DNA of 64,000 nucleotides from Pseudomonas ekonensis (lineage in GTDB: Bacteria > Pseudomonadota > Gammaproteobacteria > Pseudomonadales > Pseudomonadaceae): the NCBI RefSeq assembly GCF_019145435.1, contig NZ_JAHSTS010000002.1, positions 1,116,001 to 1,180,000 on the forward strand. The letters are read 5' to 3'. Each line of letters opens with the position of its first letter. The first letter of the stretch is position 1. A program made the translations under genes and the position numbers. The notes below the pieces were generated by a model, which saw only the letters and a program-made list of their open reading frames with translations, was not told where the DNA came from and did not search any database. Positions 17,405-27,130 of the stretch are shown piece by piece.

Positions 17405-18664
17405 ATGACACGTTCCCCTGCGCCCTACGCAATTCCCGGCCTGATCGCCTTGACCCTGGCCGGCACGGCCCTACCCGCCGCCGCCGAAGAGCCGGGTTTC
17501 ATCGAAGGCGCCAAGGCCGGCCTGAACCTGCGCAACTTCTACATCAACCGCAACTTCACCGACCCGACCAAGGCCCAGGGCAAGGCCGAGGAATGGACGC
17601 AGAACTTCATTCTCGACGCCAAGTCCGGCTTCACCCAGGGCACCGTCGGCTTCGGCGTGGACGTGCTGGGGCTGTACTCGGTGAAGCTCGACGGCGGCAA
17701 GGGCACCGGCGGCACGCAACTGCTGCCGCTGGACCATGACGGCCGCCCGGCGGACACCTTCGGCCGCACCAACGTCGCGCTCAAGGCCCGGCTGTCGCAG
17801 ACCGAGATCAAGGTCGGCGAATGGATGCCGGTGCTGCCGATCCTGCGTTCGGACGACGGCCGCTCGCTGCCGCAGACCTTTCGCGGCGGGCAGCTCACCT
17901 CGAAGGAAATCGACGGCCTGACCCTCTACGGCGGCCAGTTCCGCGCCAACAGCCCCCGCGACGACAGCAGCATGGGCGACCTGTCGATGACCGGCAAACC
18001 GGCGTTCACCTCCGACCGCTTCAACTTCCAGGGCGGCGAATACGCGTTCAACGGCAAGCGCACCCAGATCGGCGTGTGGAACGCCCAGCTCAAGGACATC
18101 TACCGCCAGCAATACGTCAACCTGATCCACAGCCAGCCCTTGGGCGACTGGACGCTGGGGGCCAACCTCGGCTTCTTCTACGGCAAGGACGACGGCAGCG
18201 CCCGGGCCGGCGACCTCGACAACAAGACCTGGTCCGGCCTGTTCTCGGCGAGGTACGGCGCCAGCACCTTCTACGTCGGCCTGCAGAAGCTCACCGGCGA
18301 CAGCGCCTGGATGCGGGTCAACGGCACCAGCGGCGGCACCCTGGCCAACGACAGCTACAACTCAAGCTACGACAATGCCCGGGAACGCTCCTGGCAGGTG
18401 CGCCACGACTACAATTTCGCCGCCCTCGGCATCCCCGGCCTGACCCTGATGAACCGCTACATCAAAGGCGACAACGTGCACACCGCCACCACCTCCGACG
18501 GCAAGGAATGGGGCCGCGAGTCGGAGCTGGGCTACACCGTGCAGAGCGGCACGCTCAAGGACCTGAGCGTGCGCTGGCGCAACTCGACCATGCGCCGGGA
18601 CTACAGCAACAACGCGTTCGACGAGAACCGCCTGATCGTCAGCTATCCGATCAGCCTGCTGTGA
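17405..18664 (+). CDS. OprD-family outer-membrane porin, probable pca-regulon uptake channel (PcaP-like)
   Basis: A 419-residue porin of the OprD family. A signal peptide ends at about residue 27 (PAAAEEPGF). The mature protein starts GFIEGAKAGLNLRNFYINRNF, a family hallmark, and ends with a beta-strand finishing in aromatic/hydrophobic residues (RLIVSYPISLL). KVGEWMPVLPILRSDDGRSLPQTF is the conserved constriction loop. OprD porins take up amino acids or aromatic acids. A PcaR box upstream and the pca cluster nearby on the opposite strand suggest an aromatic acid channel; in P. putida a BenF-like porin pcaP accompanies the pca genes. Substrate is inferred. Confidence 0.85.
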   Translation: MTRSPAPYAIPGLIALTLAGTALPAAAEEPGFIEGAKAGLNLRNFYINRNFTDPTKAQGKAEEWTQNFILDAKSGFTQGTVGFGVDVLGLYSVKLDGGKGTGGTQLLPLDHDGRPADTFGRTNVALKARLSQTEIKVGEWMPVLPILRSDDGRSLPQTFRGGQLTSKEIDGLTLYGGQFRANSPRDDSSMGDLSMTGKPAFTSDRFNFQGGEYAFNGKRTQIGVWNAQLKDIYRQQYVNLIHSQPLGDWTLGANLGFFYGKDDGSARAGDLDNKTWSGLFSARYGASTFYVGLQKLTGDSAWMRVNGTSGGTLANDSYNSSYDNARERSWQVRHDYNFAALGIPGLTLMNRYIKGDNVHTATTSDGKEWGRESELGYTVQSGTLKDLSVRWRNSTMRRDYSNNAFDENRLIVSYPISLL

Positions 18665-18694
18665 TCGCTTGCGCCGGGGCGACGCCATCCGTCC

Positions 18695-18753
18695 GGACGC
18701 CCTGCGCGGCGTCCGGGATCCAGTAAAGTGAGAGCACCTGAAAAACTCAGGTG
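18695..18753 (+). terminator. Two short hairpins after the porin gene
   Basis: CGGACGCC pairs with GGCGTCCG near 18696-18717. CACCTGA pairs with TCAGGTG near 18736-18753. Neither has a clear T run, so termination is possible but uncertain. Confidence 0.35.
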
Positions 18754-18838
18754 ACTCCCCTTTTCCGCTTCCGTTATCTGTTGAAGTTCGAGCCAGGCTG
18801 TCATCGGAAGACACCACCGATCACCGGAGGACACCCTC

Positions 18839-19645
18839 ATGGTCGCCCGACTCGACGCAACACCCGACTGGGACGCCAAGGCTTACCAGCGCTTTGCGCT
18901 GCACCGGCAAAGACCGGTCAACGAACTGCTCGGCCGCATCACGCTGAAAAAGCCCCAGTGTCTCTACGACCTGGGCTGCGGCACCGGCATCGCCACCCGA
19001 TTGCTCGCCCGGCGCTGGCCCCGTGCGTACCTGTGCGGCATCGACAGCTCCGCGCAGATGCTCGAGGAGGCCCGGCGCCTGCCGATCACGGCGCACTGGC
19101 AACAGTGCGACCTGCTGCACTGGCGACCCGAGCGGCCGGCGGACCTGCTGTTCGCGGCGGCGGTGCTGCACTTTCTCGACGACCACGAACAGTTGCTGCC
19201 GCGTCTGCTGGGCCATCTCAACCCCGGCGGCTGCCTGGCCGCGCACCTGCCGGACTGGCGCGACGCGCTGTGGTACCGGCTGATGCTCGACACCCTCGAC
19301 GACGCCGGCCCCGGCGGCAAACCGTTGGGCTCGGCGCAGTTGCGCCAGCGCATGGCGGCACGGCCGCTGCTGTCGCTGGAGGACTACTACCGCTTGCTGG
19401 CGCCGCTGACCCGCTCGCTGGACATCTGGGAAACCGAGCAGCTGCAGGCGGTGCAAGGCCAGTCGCCGGTCTACGACTGGGTCAAGGTCTCGGCGCTGCG
19501 GCCGGTGCTGCAAGGGCTGGACGCCGGGGAGCAGGCGCGGTTCATCTACCACTACCTGCTCAGGCTGCATGCGCACTACCCGCCGGAGGACGACGGGCTG
19601 ACGCTGTTTCCGTTCAAGCGGATTTTCATTGTGGCCAGGGTGTGA
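18839..19645 (+). CDS. Class I SAM-dependent methyltransferase (trans-aconitate methyltransferase-like)
   Basis: A 268-residue SAM methyltransferase. Motif I is YDLGCGTGIATRLL (about residues 43-56), with the acidic strand-2 residue in CGIDSSAQML and motif II in LLFAAAVLHFL. The C-terminal half resembles trans-aconitate 2-methyltransferase (Tam), with YYRLLAPLTRSLDIWETEQ. The ATG has GGAGG 8 bp upstream. It is convergent with pcaC, with a REP pair between. Tam-like activity is the best guess, but the true substrate is unknown. Confidence 0.8.
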   Translation: MVARLDATPDWDAKAYQRFALHRQRPVNELLGRITLKKPQCLYDLGCGTGIATRLLARRWPRAYLCGIDSSAQMLEEARRLPITAHWQQCDLLHWRPERPADLLFAAAVLHFLDDHEQLLPRLLGHLNPGGCLAAHLPDWRDALWYRLMLDTLDDAGPGGKPLGSAQLRQRMAARPLLSLEDYYRLLAPLTRSLDIWETEQLQAVQGQSPVYDWVKVSALRPVLQGLDAGEQARFIYHYLLRLHAHYPPEDDGLTLFPFKRIFIVARV

Positions 19646-19651
19646 AACCGC

Positions 19652-19737
19652 CATCGCGAGCAGGCTCGCTCCTGCAGTGGATTGCATTCTGTCAGCTGGA
19701 ATGCGGCCACTGGCAGGAGCGAGCCTGCTCGCGATGG
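19652..19737. repeat. REP inverted pair, GCGAGCAGGCTCGC type
   Basis: Inverted copies at 19652-19677 and 19712-19736 with core GAGCGAGCCTGCTCGCGATG. They lie between the convergent methyltransferase and pcaC genes and may act as a transcription boundary. Confidence 0.85.
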
Positions 19738-19754
19738 GTCAGCTCAAGCGCCGC

Positions 19755-20147
19755 TCAACCACGGGATTCGACCCCCAGTTCATCCCACACCGACTCGGCC
19801 AGGTGGAACGTCGCGTTGGCCGCCGGGATCCCGCAGTAGATCGCGCTCTGCATGATCACTTCCTTGATCTCGCCCCGGCTCACGCCGTTGTTGGCGGCGG
19901 CGCGCAGGTGCAGCTTGAGTTCGCCCTCGCGGTTCATGCCGATCAGCATGGCGATGGTGATCAGGCTGCGGGTGTGGCGCGGCAGGCCCGGGCGGGTCCA
20001 GATGTCGCCCCAGGCGTGGCGGGTGATCATCTCCTGGAACTCGGCGTTGAACTCGGTCAGGGCGTTCAGGCTGCGGTCGACGTGGGCATCGCCCAGCACC
20101 GCGCGGCGCACCTGCATGCCGTCGTCGTAACGTTGCTTCTCGTCCAC
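19755..20147 (-). CDS. pcaC: 4-carboxymuconolactone decarboxylase
   Basis: A 130-residue all-helical CMD-family enzyme. It decarboxylates 4-carboxymuconolactone to beta-ketoadipate enol-lactone in the protocatechuate branch. The family core is ARPGLPRHTRSL-like sequence followed by LIGMNREGELKLHLRAAANNGVS and IYCGIPAANATFHLA. Length and start match PcaC. Last gene of the pca run, 10 bp after pcaD. Confidence 0.94.
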   Translation of the reverse strand: MDEKQRYDDGMQVRRAVLGDAHVDRSLNALTEFNAEFQEMITRHAWGDIWTRPGLPRHTRSLITIAMLIGMNREGELKLHLRAAANNGVSRGEIKEVIMQSAIYCGIPAANATFHLAESVWDELGVESRG

Positions 20148-20157
20148 GGTGTCTTCC

Positions 20158-20949
20158 TCAATCGGCCTTCAGGAACGCCAGTACCCGGTCGCTGAACGCG
20201 TGGCCGGCCTGGACGTTGGACAGGTGCGCGGCATGGAACTCGGCGTACTCGGCGCCCTGCACACGCTCCTGGATGTAATGCCCGCCGGACGGCGGCGTCA
20301 CCGCGTCGTCGCTGCCGGCGATCACCAGCAGCGGCACCTTGATCTCACCCAGCCGGTCACGGAAATCGGCATCGCGCACCGCCGCGCAGTTGGCCGCGTA
20401 GCCTTCGGGCGACGTGGCCGCGAGCATGTCGGTGATCTGCTTCGCGGCCGCCGGGTTGGCCGCCGAAAAGTCCGGGGTGAACCAACGGGCGATGGACGCA
20501 TCGCGCAGGGCGACCATCGCCGCCGGACCGTCGCGCAGCACGGTATCGATGCGCGGGTTCCACACCGACGGATCGCCGATCTTCGCCGCCGTGTTGCAGA
20601 CGATCAGCTTGTTCAGCCGTTGGCCGGCATTGATCCCCAGCCACTGGCCGATCAGCCCGCCCATCGACAGCCCGCAGAAGTGCGCGCGTTCGATGTGCAG
20701 CGCATCGAGCAGCGCCAACACGTCGCGGCCCAGCTGTTCGATGCTGTACGGCCCCGGGGTCACCAGCGAGCGGCCGTGGCCGCGGGTGTCGAAGCGCAGC
20801 ACCCGGAAATGCCGGGTGAACGCCGGCATCTGTACGTCCCACATGTGCAGGTCGGTGCCCAGCGAGTTGGACAGCACCAGCACCGGCGCATCGACCGGGC
20901 CTTCAATCTGGTAATGCAGTTCGCCATCGGCGAGTGGTACGAAAGCCAC
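20158..20949 (-). CDS. pcaD: 3-oxoadipate enol-lactonase
   Basis: A 263-residue alpha/beta hydrolase that opens beta-ketoadipate enol-lactone. The nucleophile elbow is GLSMGG, the catalytic Asp sits in AGSDDAVTP and the His in AAHLSNVQ. I chose the GTG start at 20949 because AAGGAG lies 5 bp upstream and the following AFVPLADGELHYQ matches family N-termini. The longer open frame runs into pcaB. Confidence 0.92.
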   Translation of the reverse strand: MAFVPLADGELHYQIEGPVDAPVLVLSNSLGTDLHMWDVQMPAFTRHFRVLRFDTRGHGRSLVTPGPYSIEQLGRDVLALLDALHIERAHFCGLSMGGLIGQWLGINAGQRLNKLIVCNTAAKIGDPSVWNPRIDTVLRDGPAAMVALRDASIARWFTPDFSAANPAAAKQITDMLAATSPEGYAANCAAVRDADFRDRLGEIKVPLLVIAGSDDAVTPPSGGHYIQERVQGAEYAEFHAAHLSNVQAGHAFSDRVLAFLKAD

Positions 20950-20960
20950 AGCTCTCTCCT

Positions 20961-22325
20961 TCAGACAGACAACGCGTGATGTTCGGCCACCGCCCGCTCG
21001 ACCCAGACGCGTGCCTGGCCGAGGTAATGGGCGGGGTCCAGCAGGTGATCCAGTTCCGCGCCGCTCATCTGGGCGGTGATCTGGGGCTCGTCGCCGAGCA
21101 CGGCGCGCAGGTGGCGCCGCTCGGCCACCGCCCGTTTGCAGCACTGCTCCAGCAGATGATGGGCGGCGTCGCGGCCGACCCGTTGCGACAGGACGATGCT
21201 CACCGCTTCGGCCAGCACCAGCCCTTGGGTCAGCTCAAGATTGCGGCCCATGCGCTCGGCATCGACTTCCATGCCCTCCGCCAGCAGCCGCGCCTGTTGC
21301 AGGGCGCCGGACACCAGGCAGCAGATTTCCGGCAGGGTTTCCCATTCGGCGTGCCACAGCCCCAGGCTGCGCTCGTGCTCCTGGGGCATGGCGCTGAACA
21401 GCGTCGAGACCAGCCCCGGCACCCGCGTCGCGGCGCCGATCAGCACCGCCGCCCCCACCGGGTTGCGCTTGTGCGGCATGGTCGAGGAACCGCCCTTGCC
21501 CGGCGCCGACGGTTCGAACACTTCGGCGGCTTCGGTCTGCATCAGCAGGCTGATGTCGCGGCCAAGCTTGCCCAAGCCGCCGGCGATCAAGCCGAGCACG
21601 GCGCCGAACTCGACGATGCGGTCGCGCTGGGTGTGCCAGGGCTGTTCGGGCAGCGTCAGTTGCAGCTCCTCGGCCAGCGCCCGGGCGACCGGCAGCGCCT
21701 GCTCGCCCAGCGCCGCGAGGGTGCCGGAGGCGCCGCCGAACTGCAGCGCCAGCAGGCGCGGCTTCAGCTCACGCAGGCGCTGGCGGCTGCGGGTCAAGGC
21801 GCCGAGGCATCCGGCGATCTTCATGCCCAGCGTGACCGGCGTCGCGTGCTGCAGCCAGGTGCGCCCGGCCAGCGGCGTCGCGGCATAGCGCTGCGCTTGC
21901 GTGGCCAACGCATCGGCCAGCTGCGCCAGCTCGCCCTCGATCAACGCCAGGGCCTGGCGCAGTTGCAGCACCAGCCCGGAGTCCATCACGTCCTGGCTGG
22001 TGGCGCCCAGGTGCACATGGCGTTCGGCCTCGGCGTCGGTCGCGGCGATCCGCTTGCCCAGCGCCTTGACCAGCGGAATCGCCGAGTTGCCGGCGCTGGC
22101 GATCGCCTCGCCCAGCGCCTCGAAGTCGTACAGGTCCGCACGGCACGCGGCTTCGATGGCCGGCACCGCGCTCGCCGGGATCACCCCGACCCGCGCCTGG
22201 ACCCTGGCCAGCGCGGCCTCGACGTCGAGCATCGCCTGCACCCGGCCCCGGTCGCAGAACACCTCGCGCATGTCGCGGGCGGTGAAGTAGGCATCGAACA
22301 ATTGATTGCCCGGTCGTTGCGTCAT
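20961..22325 (-). CDS. pcaB: 3-carboxy-cis,cis-muconate cycloisomerase
   Basis: A 454-residue member of the fumarase/aspartase superfamily. It cyclises 3-carboxy-cis,cis-muconate to 4-carboxymuconolactone. The superfamily signature is GGSSTMPHKRNPV (about residues 285-297), and LGATSQDVMDSG holds the conserved HxGATSQD-type block (HVHLGATSQD). Length is normal. It lies 11 bp before pcaD. Confidence 0.93.
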   Translation of the reverse strand: MTQRPGNQLFDAYFTARDMREVFCDRGRVQAMLDVEAALARVQARVGVIPASAVPAIEAACRADLYDFEALGEAIASAGNSAIPLVKALGKRIAATDAEAERHVHLGATSQDVMDSGLVLQLRQALALIEGELAQLADALATQAQRYAATPLAGRTWLQHATPVTLGMKIAGCLGALTRSRQRLRELKPRLLALQFGGASGTLAALGEQALPVARALAEELQLTLPEQPWHTQRDRIVEFGAVLGLIAGGLGKLGRDISLLMQTEAAEVFEPSAPGKGGSSTMPHKRNPVGAAVLIGAATRVPGLVSTLFSAMPQEHERSLGLWHAEWETLPEICCLVSGALQQARLLAEGMEVDAERMGRNLELTQGLVLAEAVSIVLSQRVGRDAAHHLLEQCCKRAVAERRHLRAVLGDEPQITAQMSGAELDHLLDPAHYLGQARVWVERAVAEHHALSV

Positions 22326-22371
22326 AAACAGTCCTTGCCGGCGCGGGCCGCTTGGGCCCGCGCACGGGGTT

Positions 22372-23667
22372 TCAGAGATCGTGGTGCAGGTACGCCGCCT
22401 GTTTCGGCAGGCGCAGGCTGAACAGGAACGCCACCGCCATCATCACCGTGACGTACCAGTAGAACGAGTTTTCCATGCCCGCCGACTTCAGGCTCAGGGC
22501 CACGTATTCGGCCGAACCGCCGAAGATCGCGTTGGCCACCGCATACGCCAGGCCGACGCCGAGGGCGCGGACTTCGGGCGGGAACATTTCGGCCTTCACC
22601 AGGCCGCTGATCGAGGTGTAGAAACTGACGATGGCCAGCGCCACGGTGATCAGCACGAAAGCCAGGAACGGGCTGCTGACGCTTTTCAGGCTCAGCAGGA
22701 TCGGCACCGTGAACAGCGTACCGAGGGCGCCGAACCAGAGCATCGAATTGCGTCGGCCGATCCTGTCCGCGAGCATGCCGAACAGCGGCTGCATGCACAT
22801 ATAAAGGAAGAGCGCGCCGGTCATGATGTAACTGGCGGTCTTGGCGTGCATGCCGGCGGTGTTCACCAGGTACTTCTGCATGTAGGTGGTGAAGGTGTAG
22901 AAGATCAGCGAGCCGCCGGCGGTGTAGCCGAGCACGGTGATGAACGCGGCCTTGTGGTCGCGGAACAGCGCGCGCAGGCTGCCGGCGTCCTTGTTCTCGC
23001 GGCCCTCCTTGCTGGTGGTCTCCTTCAGGGAGCGACGCAGGAACAGCGAGATCAGCGCCGCCGCCGCGCCGACCACGAACGGGATCCGCCAGCCGTAGGC
23101 GCGCAGTTCATCTTCGCTGAGGAACTGCTGCAGGATCACCACCAGCAGCACCGCCAGCAGTTGCCCGCCGATCAGGGTCACGTACTGGAACGAGGCGAAG
23201 AACCCGCGCTGGCCCTTGAGCGCCACTTCGCTCATGTAGGTGGCGGTGGTGCCGTACTCGCCGCCCACCGACAGGCCTTGCAGCAGACGGGCGAACAGCA
23301 GCAGCACCGGCGCCCAGACCCCGATGCTGTTGTAGGTGGGCAGGCAGGCGATGAGCAGCGAGCCGAAGCACATCATCAGCACCGAGATCATCATCGAGTT
23401 CTTGCGCCCGTGCTTGTCCGCCACACGGCCGAAGATCCAGCCGCCGATGGGCCGCATCAGGAAGCCGGCGGCGAACACGCCGGCCGTGTTGACCAGCTGC
23501 ACCGTGGGGTTGTCGGAGGGGAAGAACGCCGGAGCGAAATAGATCGCGCAGAAGGCGTAGACATAGAAGTCGAACCATTCGACGAGGTTGCCGGACGACG
23601 CGCCGACAATGGCGAAGATGCGCTTGCTGCGCTCTTCGCCGGTGTAAGGGGAGGTCAATGTTGTCAT
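22372..23667 (-). CDS. pcaT: Beta-ketoadipate / dicarboxylate MFS transporter PcaT
   Basis: A 431-residue metabolite:H+ symporter (MHS group of MFS). [18 protein letters not shown] at the N-terminus and [19 protein letters not shown] (motif A) are diagnostic for this group. Twelve membrane helices are predicted. Position between pcaG and pcaB identifies it as PcaT, which imports beta-ketoadipate or related dicarboxylates in P. putida. Confidence 0.88.
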   Translation of the reverse strand: MTTLTSPYTGEERSKRIFAIVGASSGNLVEWFDFYVYAFCAIYFAPAFFPSDNPTVQLVNTAGVFAAGFLMRPIGGWIFGRVADKHGRKNSMMISVLMMCFGSLLIACLPTYNSIGVWAPVLLLFARLLQGLSVGGEYGTTATYMSEVALKGQRGFFASFQYVTLIGGQLLAVLLVVILQQFLSEDELRAYGWRIPFVVGAAAALISLFLRRSLKETTSKEGRENKDAGSLRALFRDHKAAFITVLGYTAGGSLIFYTFTTYMQKYLVNTAGMHAKTASYIMTGALFLYMCMQPLFGMLADRIGRRNSMLWFGALGTLFTVPILLSLKSVSSPFLAFVLITVALAIVSFYTSISGLVKAEMFPPEVRALGVGLAYAVANAIFGGSAEYVALSLKSAGMENSFYWYVTVMMAVAFLFSLRLPKQAAYLHHDL

Positions 23668-23795
23668 TGTTGTTTACTCTGAGGGGACAGGTGAAAGTCT
23701 AGACACACTTCGTAACAGCCCCGTTCCACACCTACATCCGTCACCGGGTTTCCCTGATGGGAAATCTCAGTGATGGATCAGTCATGCCCTATCCA

Positions 23796-23823
23796 TGCAG
23801 GAGCCAGCCTGCTGGCTCCTGCA
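23796..23823. repeat. Compact REP palindrome upstream of pcaT
   Basis: TGCAGGAGCCAGC is mirrored by GGCTCCTGCA around a CTGCT centre. It lies between pcaG and pcaT, inside the otherwise continuous pca run. It could shape mRNA decay between the two genes. Confidence 0.75.
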
Positions 23824-23838
23824 GAAGCTGCGGCGGGT

Positions 23839-24405
23839 TCAGTAGTCGAAGAACACCGTCTCGGCCTCGGTGCCCTGCAGGATCACGTTCCATTGGTAAA
23901 CGCCGGTCGCGTCCTGCCTGGCCAGCAGCGTCGCACGGCGTTCGGCGGGCACGCATTCGAGCAGCGGATCGTTCACGTTCGCCGGATCGCCCTCGAAGTA
24001 GATCCGGGTCAGCAGGTGCTTGACCAGGCCGCGGGCGAACACCAGCACCACCAGGTGCGGCGCCTGGGTCGTGCCCTTGAGGCCCGGCACGGTGCCCGGC
24101 TTGATGGTGGTGAAGCGAAAGCGCCCCTCGGCGTCCACCGGCACCCGGCCGAAGCCTTCGAAGTGCGGATCCAGCGGTTTGTCCTGCTCGTCCTCCGGAT
24201 GGGCGTACTTGCCGGCGGCGTTGGCCTGCCAGACTTCGAGCATGGCGTCGTTGACGGTGTCGCCGTTGCCGTCGACGACTTGCCCGGTGATCGCCACGCG
24301 TTCGCCCAGGGCAAGTTCGTCGGCGAGTTGCTCGCGGTTCAGCCAGGTCAGGCCGATGTGGTAGTACGGCCCGACGGTGTGGGACGTGGTCGCGGTCAGG
24401 GTCAT
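23839..24405 (-). CDS. pcaG: Protocatechuate 3,4-dioxygenase alpha subunit
   Basis: A 188-residue intradiol dioxygenase subunit, the non-iron-binding partner of PcaH. Conserved blocks are TVGPYYHIGL near the N-terminus, DAMLEVWQANAAGKYAHPED and RAPHLVVLVFARGL-like sequence with HLLTRIYFEGD. It starts 1 bp after the pcaH stop, showing translational coupling. The complex cleaves protocatechuate to 3-carboxy-cis,cis-muconate. Confidence 0.93.
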   Translation of the reverse strand: MTLTATTSHTVGPYYHIGLTWLNREQLADELALGERVAITGQVVDGNGDTVNDAMLEVWQANAAGKYAHPEDEQDKPLDPHFEGFGRVPVDAEGRFRFTTIKPGTVPGLKGTTQAPHLVVLVFARGLVKHLLTRIYFEGDPANVNDPLLECVPAERRATLLARQDATGVYQWNVILQGTEAETVFFDY

Positions 24406-24406
24406 C

Positions 24407-25111
24407 TCATTTCTCCATCGGCGTGGCTTCGCGGCCGCGCAGCACGATGTCCCAGCGGTAAGCGAGGGCGTAGGACGGAATGGTTTTTTCCAGATCGAAT
24501 GCGGCGATCAGGCGCTCCTTGGCGCTCGTGTCCGGCACGCAGTTGTAGATCGGGTCGTAGGCCAGCAGCGGGTCGCCGGGGAAGTACATCTGGGTGACCA
24601 GGCGCGTGAGGATGCTCGGCCCGAACAGCGAGAAATGCACGTGCGCCGGGCGCCAGGCATTGTGGTGGTTGCCCCACGGGTAGGCGCCGGGCTTGATGGT
24701 CCGGAACTCGTAGCGGCCGTCGGCGTCGGTCACGGTGCGGCCGGTGCCGGTGAAGTTCGGGTCCAGCGGCGCGTCGTGCAGGTCGCGGGCATGGTGGTAG
24801 CGGCCGGCGGCGTTGGCCTGCCAGATCTCCACCAGGATGCCCGGCACCGGCAGGCCGTCTTCGTCCAGCACCCGGCCGTGAATGATGATCCGCTCGCCCA
24901 GCGGCTCGCCGGCGTGCTGCGCGGTCAGGTCGTGATCGTTGTCGCCGACCCGCTCGGCGCCGATGGTCGGGCCGGTGATCTCCGACAGCGAATGCGGCAG
25001 GAACACCAACGGCCTGGACGGCGCACGCAGGTTGGTGGATCGGTAGGTCGGGTGCAGGTACGGCGGCTGGGTGCCTTCCTGCGGACGGCGGTAGCCAGGC
25101 TTGTCAGTCAT
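24407..25111 (-). CDS. pcaH: Protocatechuate 3,4-dioxygenase beta subunit
   Basis: A 234-residue catalytic subunit with the non-haem Fe(III) site. Iron ligands are visible: Tyr in AAGRYHHARD, Tyr in KPGAYPWGNHHNAW, and the two His in PAHVHFSLFG. The N-terminus YRRPQEGTQPPYLHPTYRST is typical. Normal length. It lies between pcaF and pcaG. Confidence 0.94.
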   Translation of the reverse strand: MTDKPGYRRPQEGTQPPYLHPTYRSTNLRAPSRPLVFLPHSLSEITGPTIGAERVGDNDHDLTAQHAGEPLGERIIIHGRVLDEDGLPVPGILVEIWQANAAGRYHHARDLHDAPLDPNFTGTGRTVTDADGRYEFRTIKPGAYPWGNHHNAWRPAHVHFSLFGPSILTRLVTQMYFPGDPLLAYDPIYNCVPDTSAKERLIAAFDLEKTIPSYALAYRWDIVLRGREATPMEK

Positions 25112-25148
25112 TTCGCTTTCCTCGGTTCTTGTTCGTCAGGGCGCAGGG

Positions 25149-26354
25149 TCAGACGCGTTCGATGGCCAGGGCCAGACCCTGGCCGACGCCGACGCACATG
25201 GTCGCCAGGCCCTTCTTGCCGCCGCTCTTCTCCAACTGATGCAGCGCCGTCAGCACCAGCCGGGCGCCGCTCATGCCCAGCGGATGGCCGAGGGCGATCG
25301 CGCCGCCGTTCGGGTTGACCTGCGGCGCGTCGTCCGCCAGCCCCAGTTCGCGCAGCACCGCCAGGCCCTGGCTGGCGAACGCTTCGTTGAGCTCGATCAC
25401 ATCGAAATCGCTGACCGCCAGCCCCAGGCGCTCGGTGAGCTTGCGCACCGCCGGCACCGGGCCGATGCCCATCACCCGCGGCGCCACCCCGGCGCTGGCC
25501 ATGCCCAGCACCTTGGCGCGGGCGGTCAGGCCATGTTTTTTCACCGCCTCGGCCGAGGCCAGGATCAGGGCCGCCGCACCGTCGTTGACGCCCGAGGCGT
25601 TGCCGGCGGTGACGGTCTTGTCCGGGCCGTTGACCGGTTTCAGTCTGGCCAGGGCTTCGAGGGTGGTGTCGGCGCGGGGATGCTCGTCCTCGCTGACCAC
25701 GGTCTCGCCTTTCTTGTGGGCGATGCGCACCTCGACGATCTCTTCGGCGAAGTAGCCGGCGGCCTGGGCCGCCGCGGTGCGCTGTTGGCTGCGCAGGGCG
25801 AACGCGTCCTGGTCGGCGCGGGACACCTGATAGTCGTCGGCCACGTTGTCGGCGGTCTGCGGCATCGCATCCACGCCGTACCGGGCCTTCATCAGCGGGT
25901 TGACGAAGCGCCAGCCGATGGTGGTGTCTTCCAGTTTCAGGTTGCGCGAGAAGGCCGCGTCGGCCTTGCCCATCACGAACGGCGCACGGGACATCGACTC
26001 GACGCCGCCGGCGATGGCCAGTTCCATCTCGCCGCTGGCGATGGCGCGGAACGCGGTGCCGATGGCGTCCATGCCCGAGGCGCAGAGACGGTTGAGGGTC
26101 ACCCCCGGCACGCTGTCCGGCAGGCCCGCCAGCAGCAGCGCCATGCGCGCCACGTTGCGGTTGTCTTCACCGGCCTGGTTGGCGCAGCCGAGGAACACCT
26201 CGTCCAGCGCCGTCCAGTCCACCGACGGGTTGCGTTCCATCAGGGCCTTGATCGGCACGGCGGCCAGGTCGTCGGCACGCACGGCGGACAGGCCGCCGCC
26301 GAACCGGCCGATGGGGGTGCGGATCGCATCGCAGATGTACACGTCGCGCATCAT
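25149..26354 (-). CDS. pcaF: Beta-ketoadipyl-CoA thiolase
   Basis: A 401-residue thiolase that splits beta-ketoadipyl-CoA into succinyl-CoA and acetyl-CoA. The active-site Cys is in LNRLCASGMDA (about residue 90), the catalytic His in GHPLGMSGAR and the second Cys in MCVGVGQG. The start ATG at 26354 overlaps the pcaJ stop as ATGA. A second ATG follows immediately and may also be used. Confidence 0.94.
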   Translation of the reverse strand: MMRDVYICDAIRTPIGRFGGGLSAVRADDLAAVPIKALMERNPSVDWTALDEVFLGCANQAGEDNRNVARMALLLAGLPDSVPGVTLNRLCASGMDAIGTAFRAIASGEMELAIAGGVESMSRAPFVMGKADAAFSRNLKLEDTTIGWRFVNPLMKARYGVDAMPQTADNVADDYQVSRADQDAFALRSQQRTAAAQAAGYFAEEIVEVRIAHKKGETVVSEDEHPRADTTLEALARLKPVNGPDKTVTAGNASGVNDGAAALILASAEAVKKHGLTARAKVLGMASAGVAPRVMGIGPVPAVRKLTERLGLAVSDFDVIELNEAFASQGLAVLRELGLADDAPQVNPNGGAIALGHPLGMSGARLVLTALHQLEKSGGKKGLATMCVGVGQGLALAIERV

Positions 26355-27130
26355 GCTTCTCCCGGGGCTTGGCCGTGGGCCACGGCGGTGCGGGCTTCCA
26401 GCTCGCGCAGGGCGGTCAGCTCGACGGCGGTCGGCTCGGCGGTGGTGGCCACCTGCTCGGCGAAACGGATCGGCCAGCCGGTGGCGGCGCTCACCTGCTC
26501 CCGGGTCACGCCCGGATGCAGCGCGGTCACCACGAACTCATGGGTGCCCGCCTCCGGTTCCATGATGCACAGGTCGGTGATGATGCCCACCGGCCCGGCG
26601 CCCGGCAGCCCCAGACGCTGACGCGAATCGCCGCCTTCGCCGTGGCCGACCGAGGTGATGAAGTCGAGCTTGTCGACAAACGAACGCGCCGACTGTTTAA
26701 GGATGATCAGCACGCTCTTGGCGGAGCCGGCGATTTCCGGCGCACCGCCGGCACCCGGCAAGCGCACTTTCGGCTGGTGGTAATCGCCCACCACCGTGGT
26801 GTTGATGTTGCCGAAGCGGTCGACCTGGGCCGCGCCGAGGAAGCCGACGTCGATGCGCCCGCCCTGCAGCCAGTAGCGGAAAATCTCGCCGGTCGGCACC
26901 ACCGTATCGGCGGTCTCCGCCAGTTCGCCGTCGCCGATGGACAGCGGCAGCACGCTCGGCTTGGCGCCGATCGGGCCGGATTCGTAGATCAGCACCACGT
27001 CCGGTGACGAGGTCAGGCGCGCCAGGTTGGCGGCTTTCGACGGCAGGCCGATGCCGACGAAGCACACCGAGCCGTTCTTCAGACGACGGGCCGCGGCCAC
27101 GGTCATCATTTCATGGGTGGTGTAAGTCAT
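26351..27130 (-). CDS. pcaJ: 3-oxoadipate CoA-transferase beta subunit
   Basis: A 259-residue subunit of the succinyl-CoA:3-oxoadipate CoA-transferase. The catalytic glutamate is expected in LIYESGPIG, corresponding to the ENG/ESG loop. GFLGAAQVDRFGNINTTVVGD is the conserved middle block. It overlaps pcaI by 4 bp and pcaF by 4 bp. Confidence 0.92.
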   Translation of the reverse strand: MTYTTHEMMTVAAARRLKNGSVCFVGIGLPSKAANLARLTSSPDVVLIYESGPIGAKPSVLPLSIGDGELAETADTVVPTGEIFRYWLQGGRIDVGFLGAAQVDRFGNINTTVVGDYHQPKVRLPGAGGAPEIAGSAKSVLIILKQSARSFVDKLDFITSVGHGEGGDSRQRLGLPGAGPVGIITDLCIMEPEAGTHEFVVTALHPGVTREQVSAATGWPIRFAEQVATTAEPTAVELTALRELEARTAVAHGQAPGEA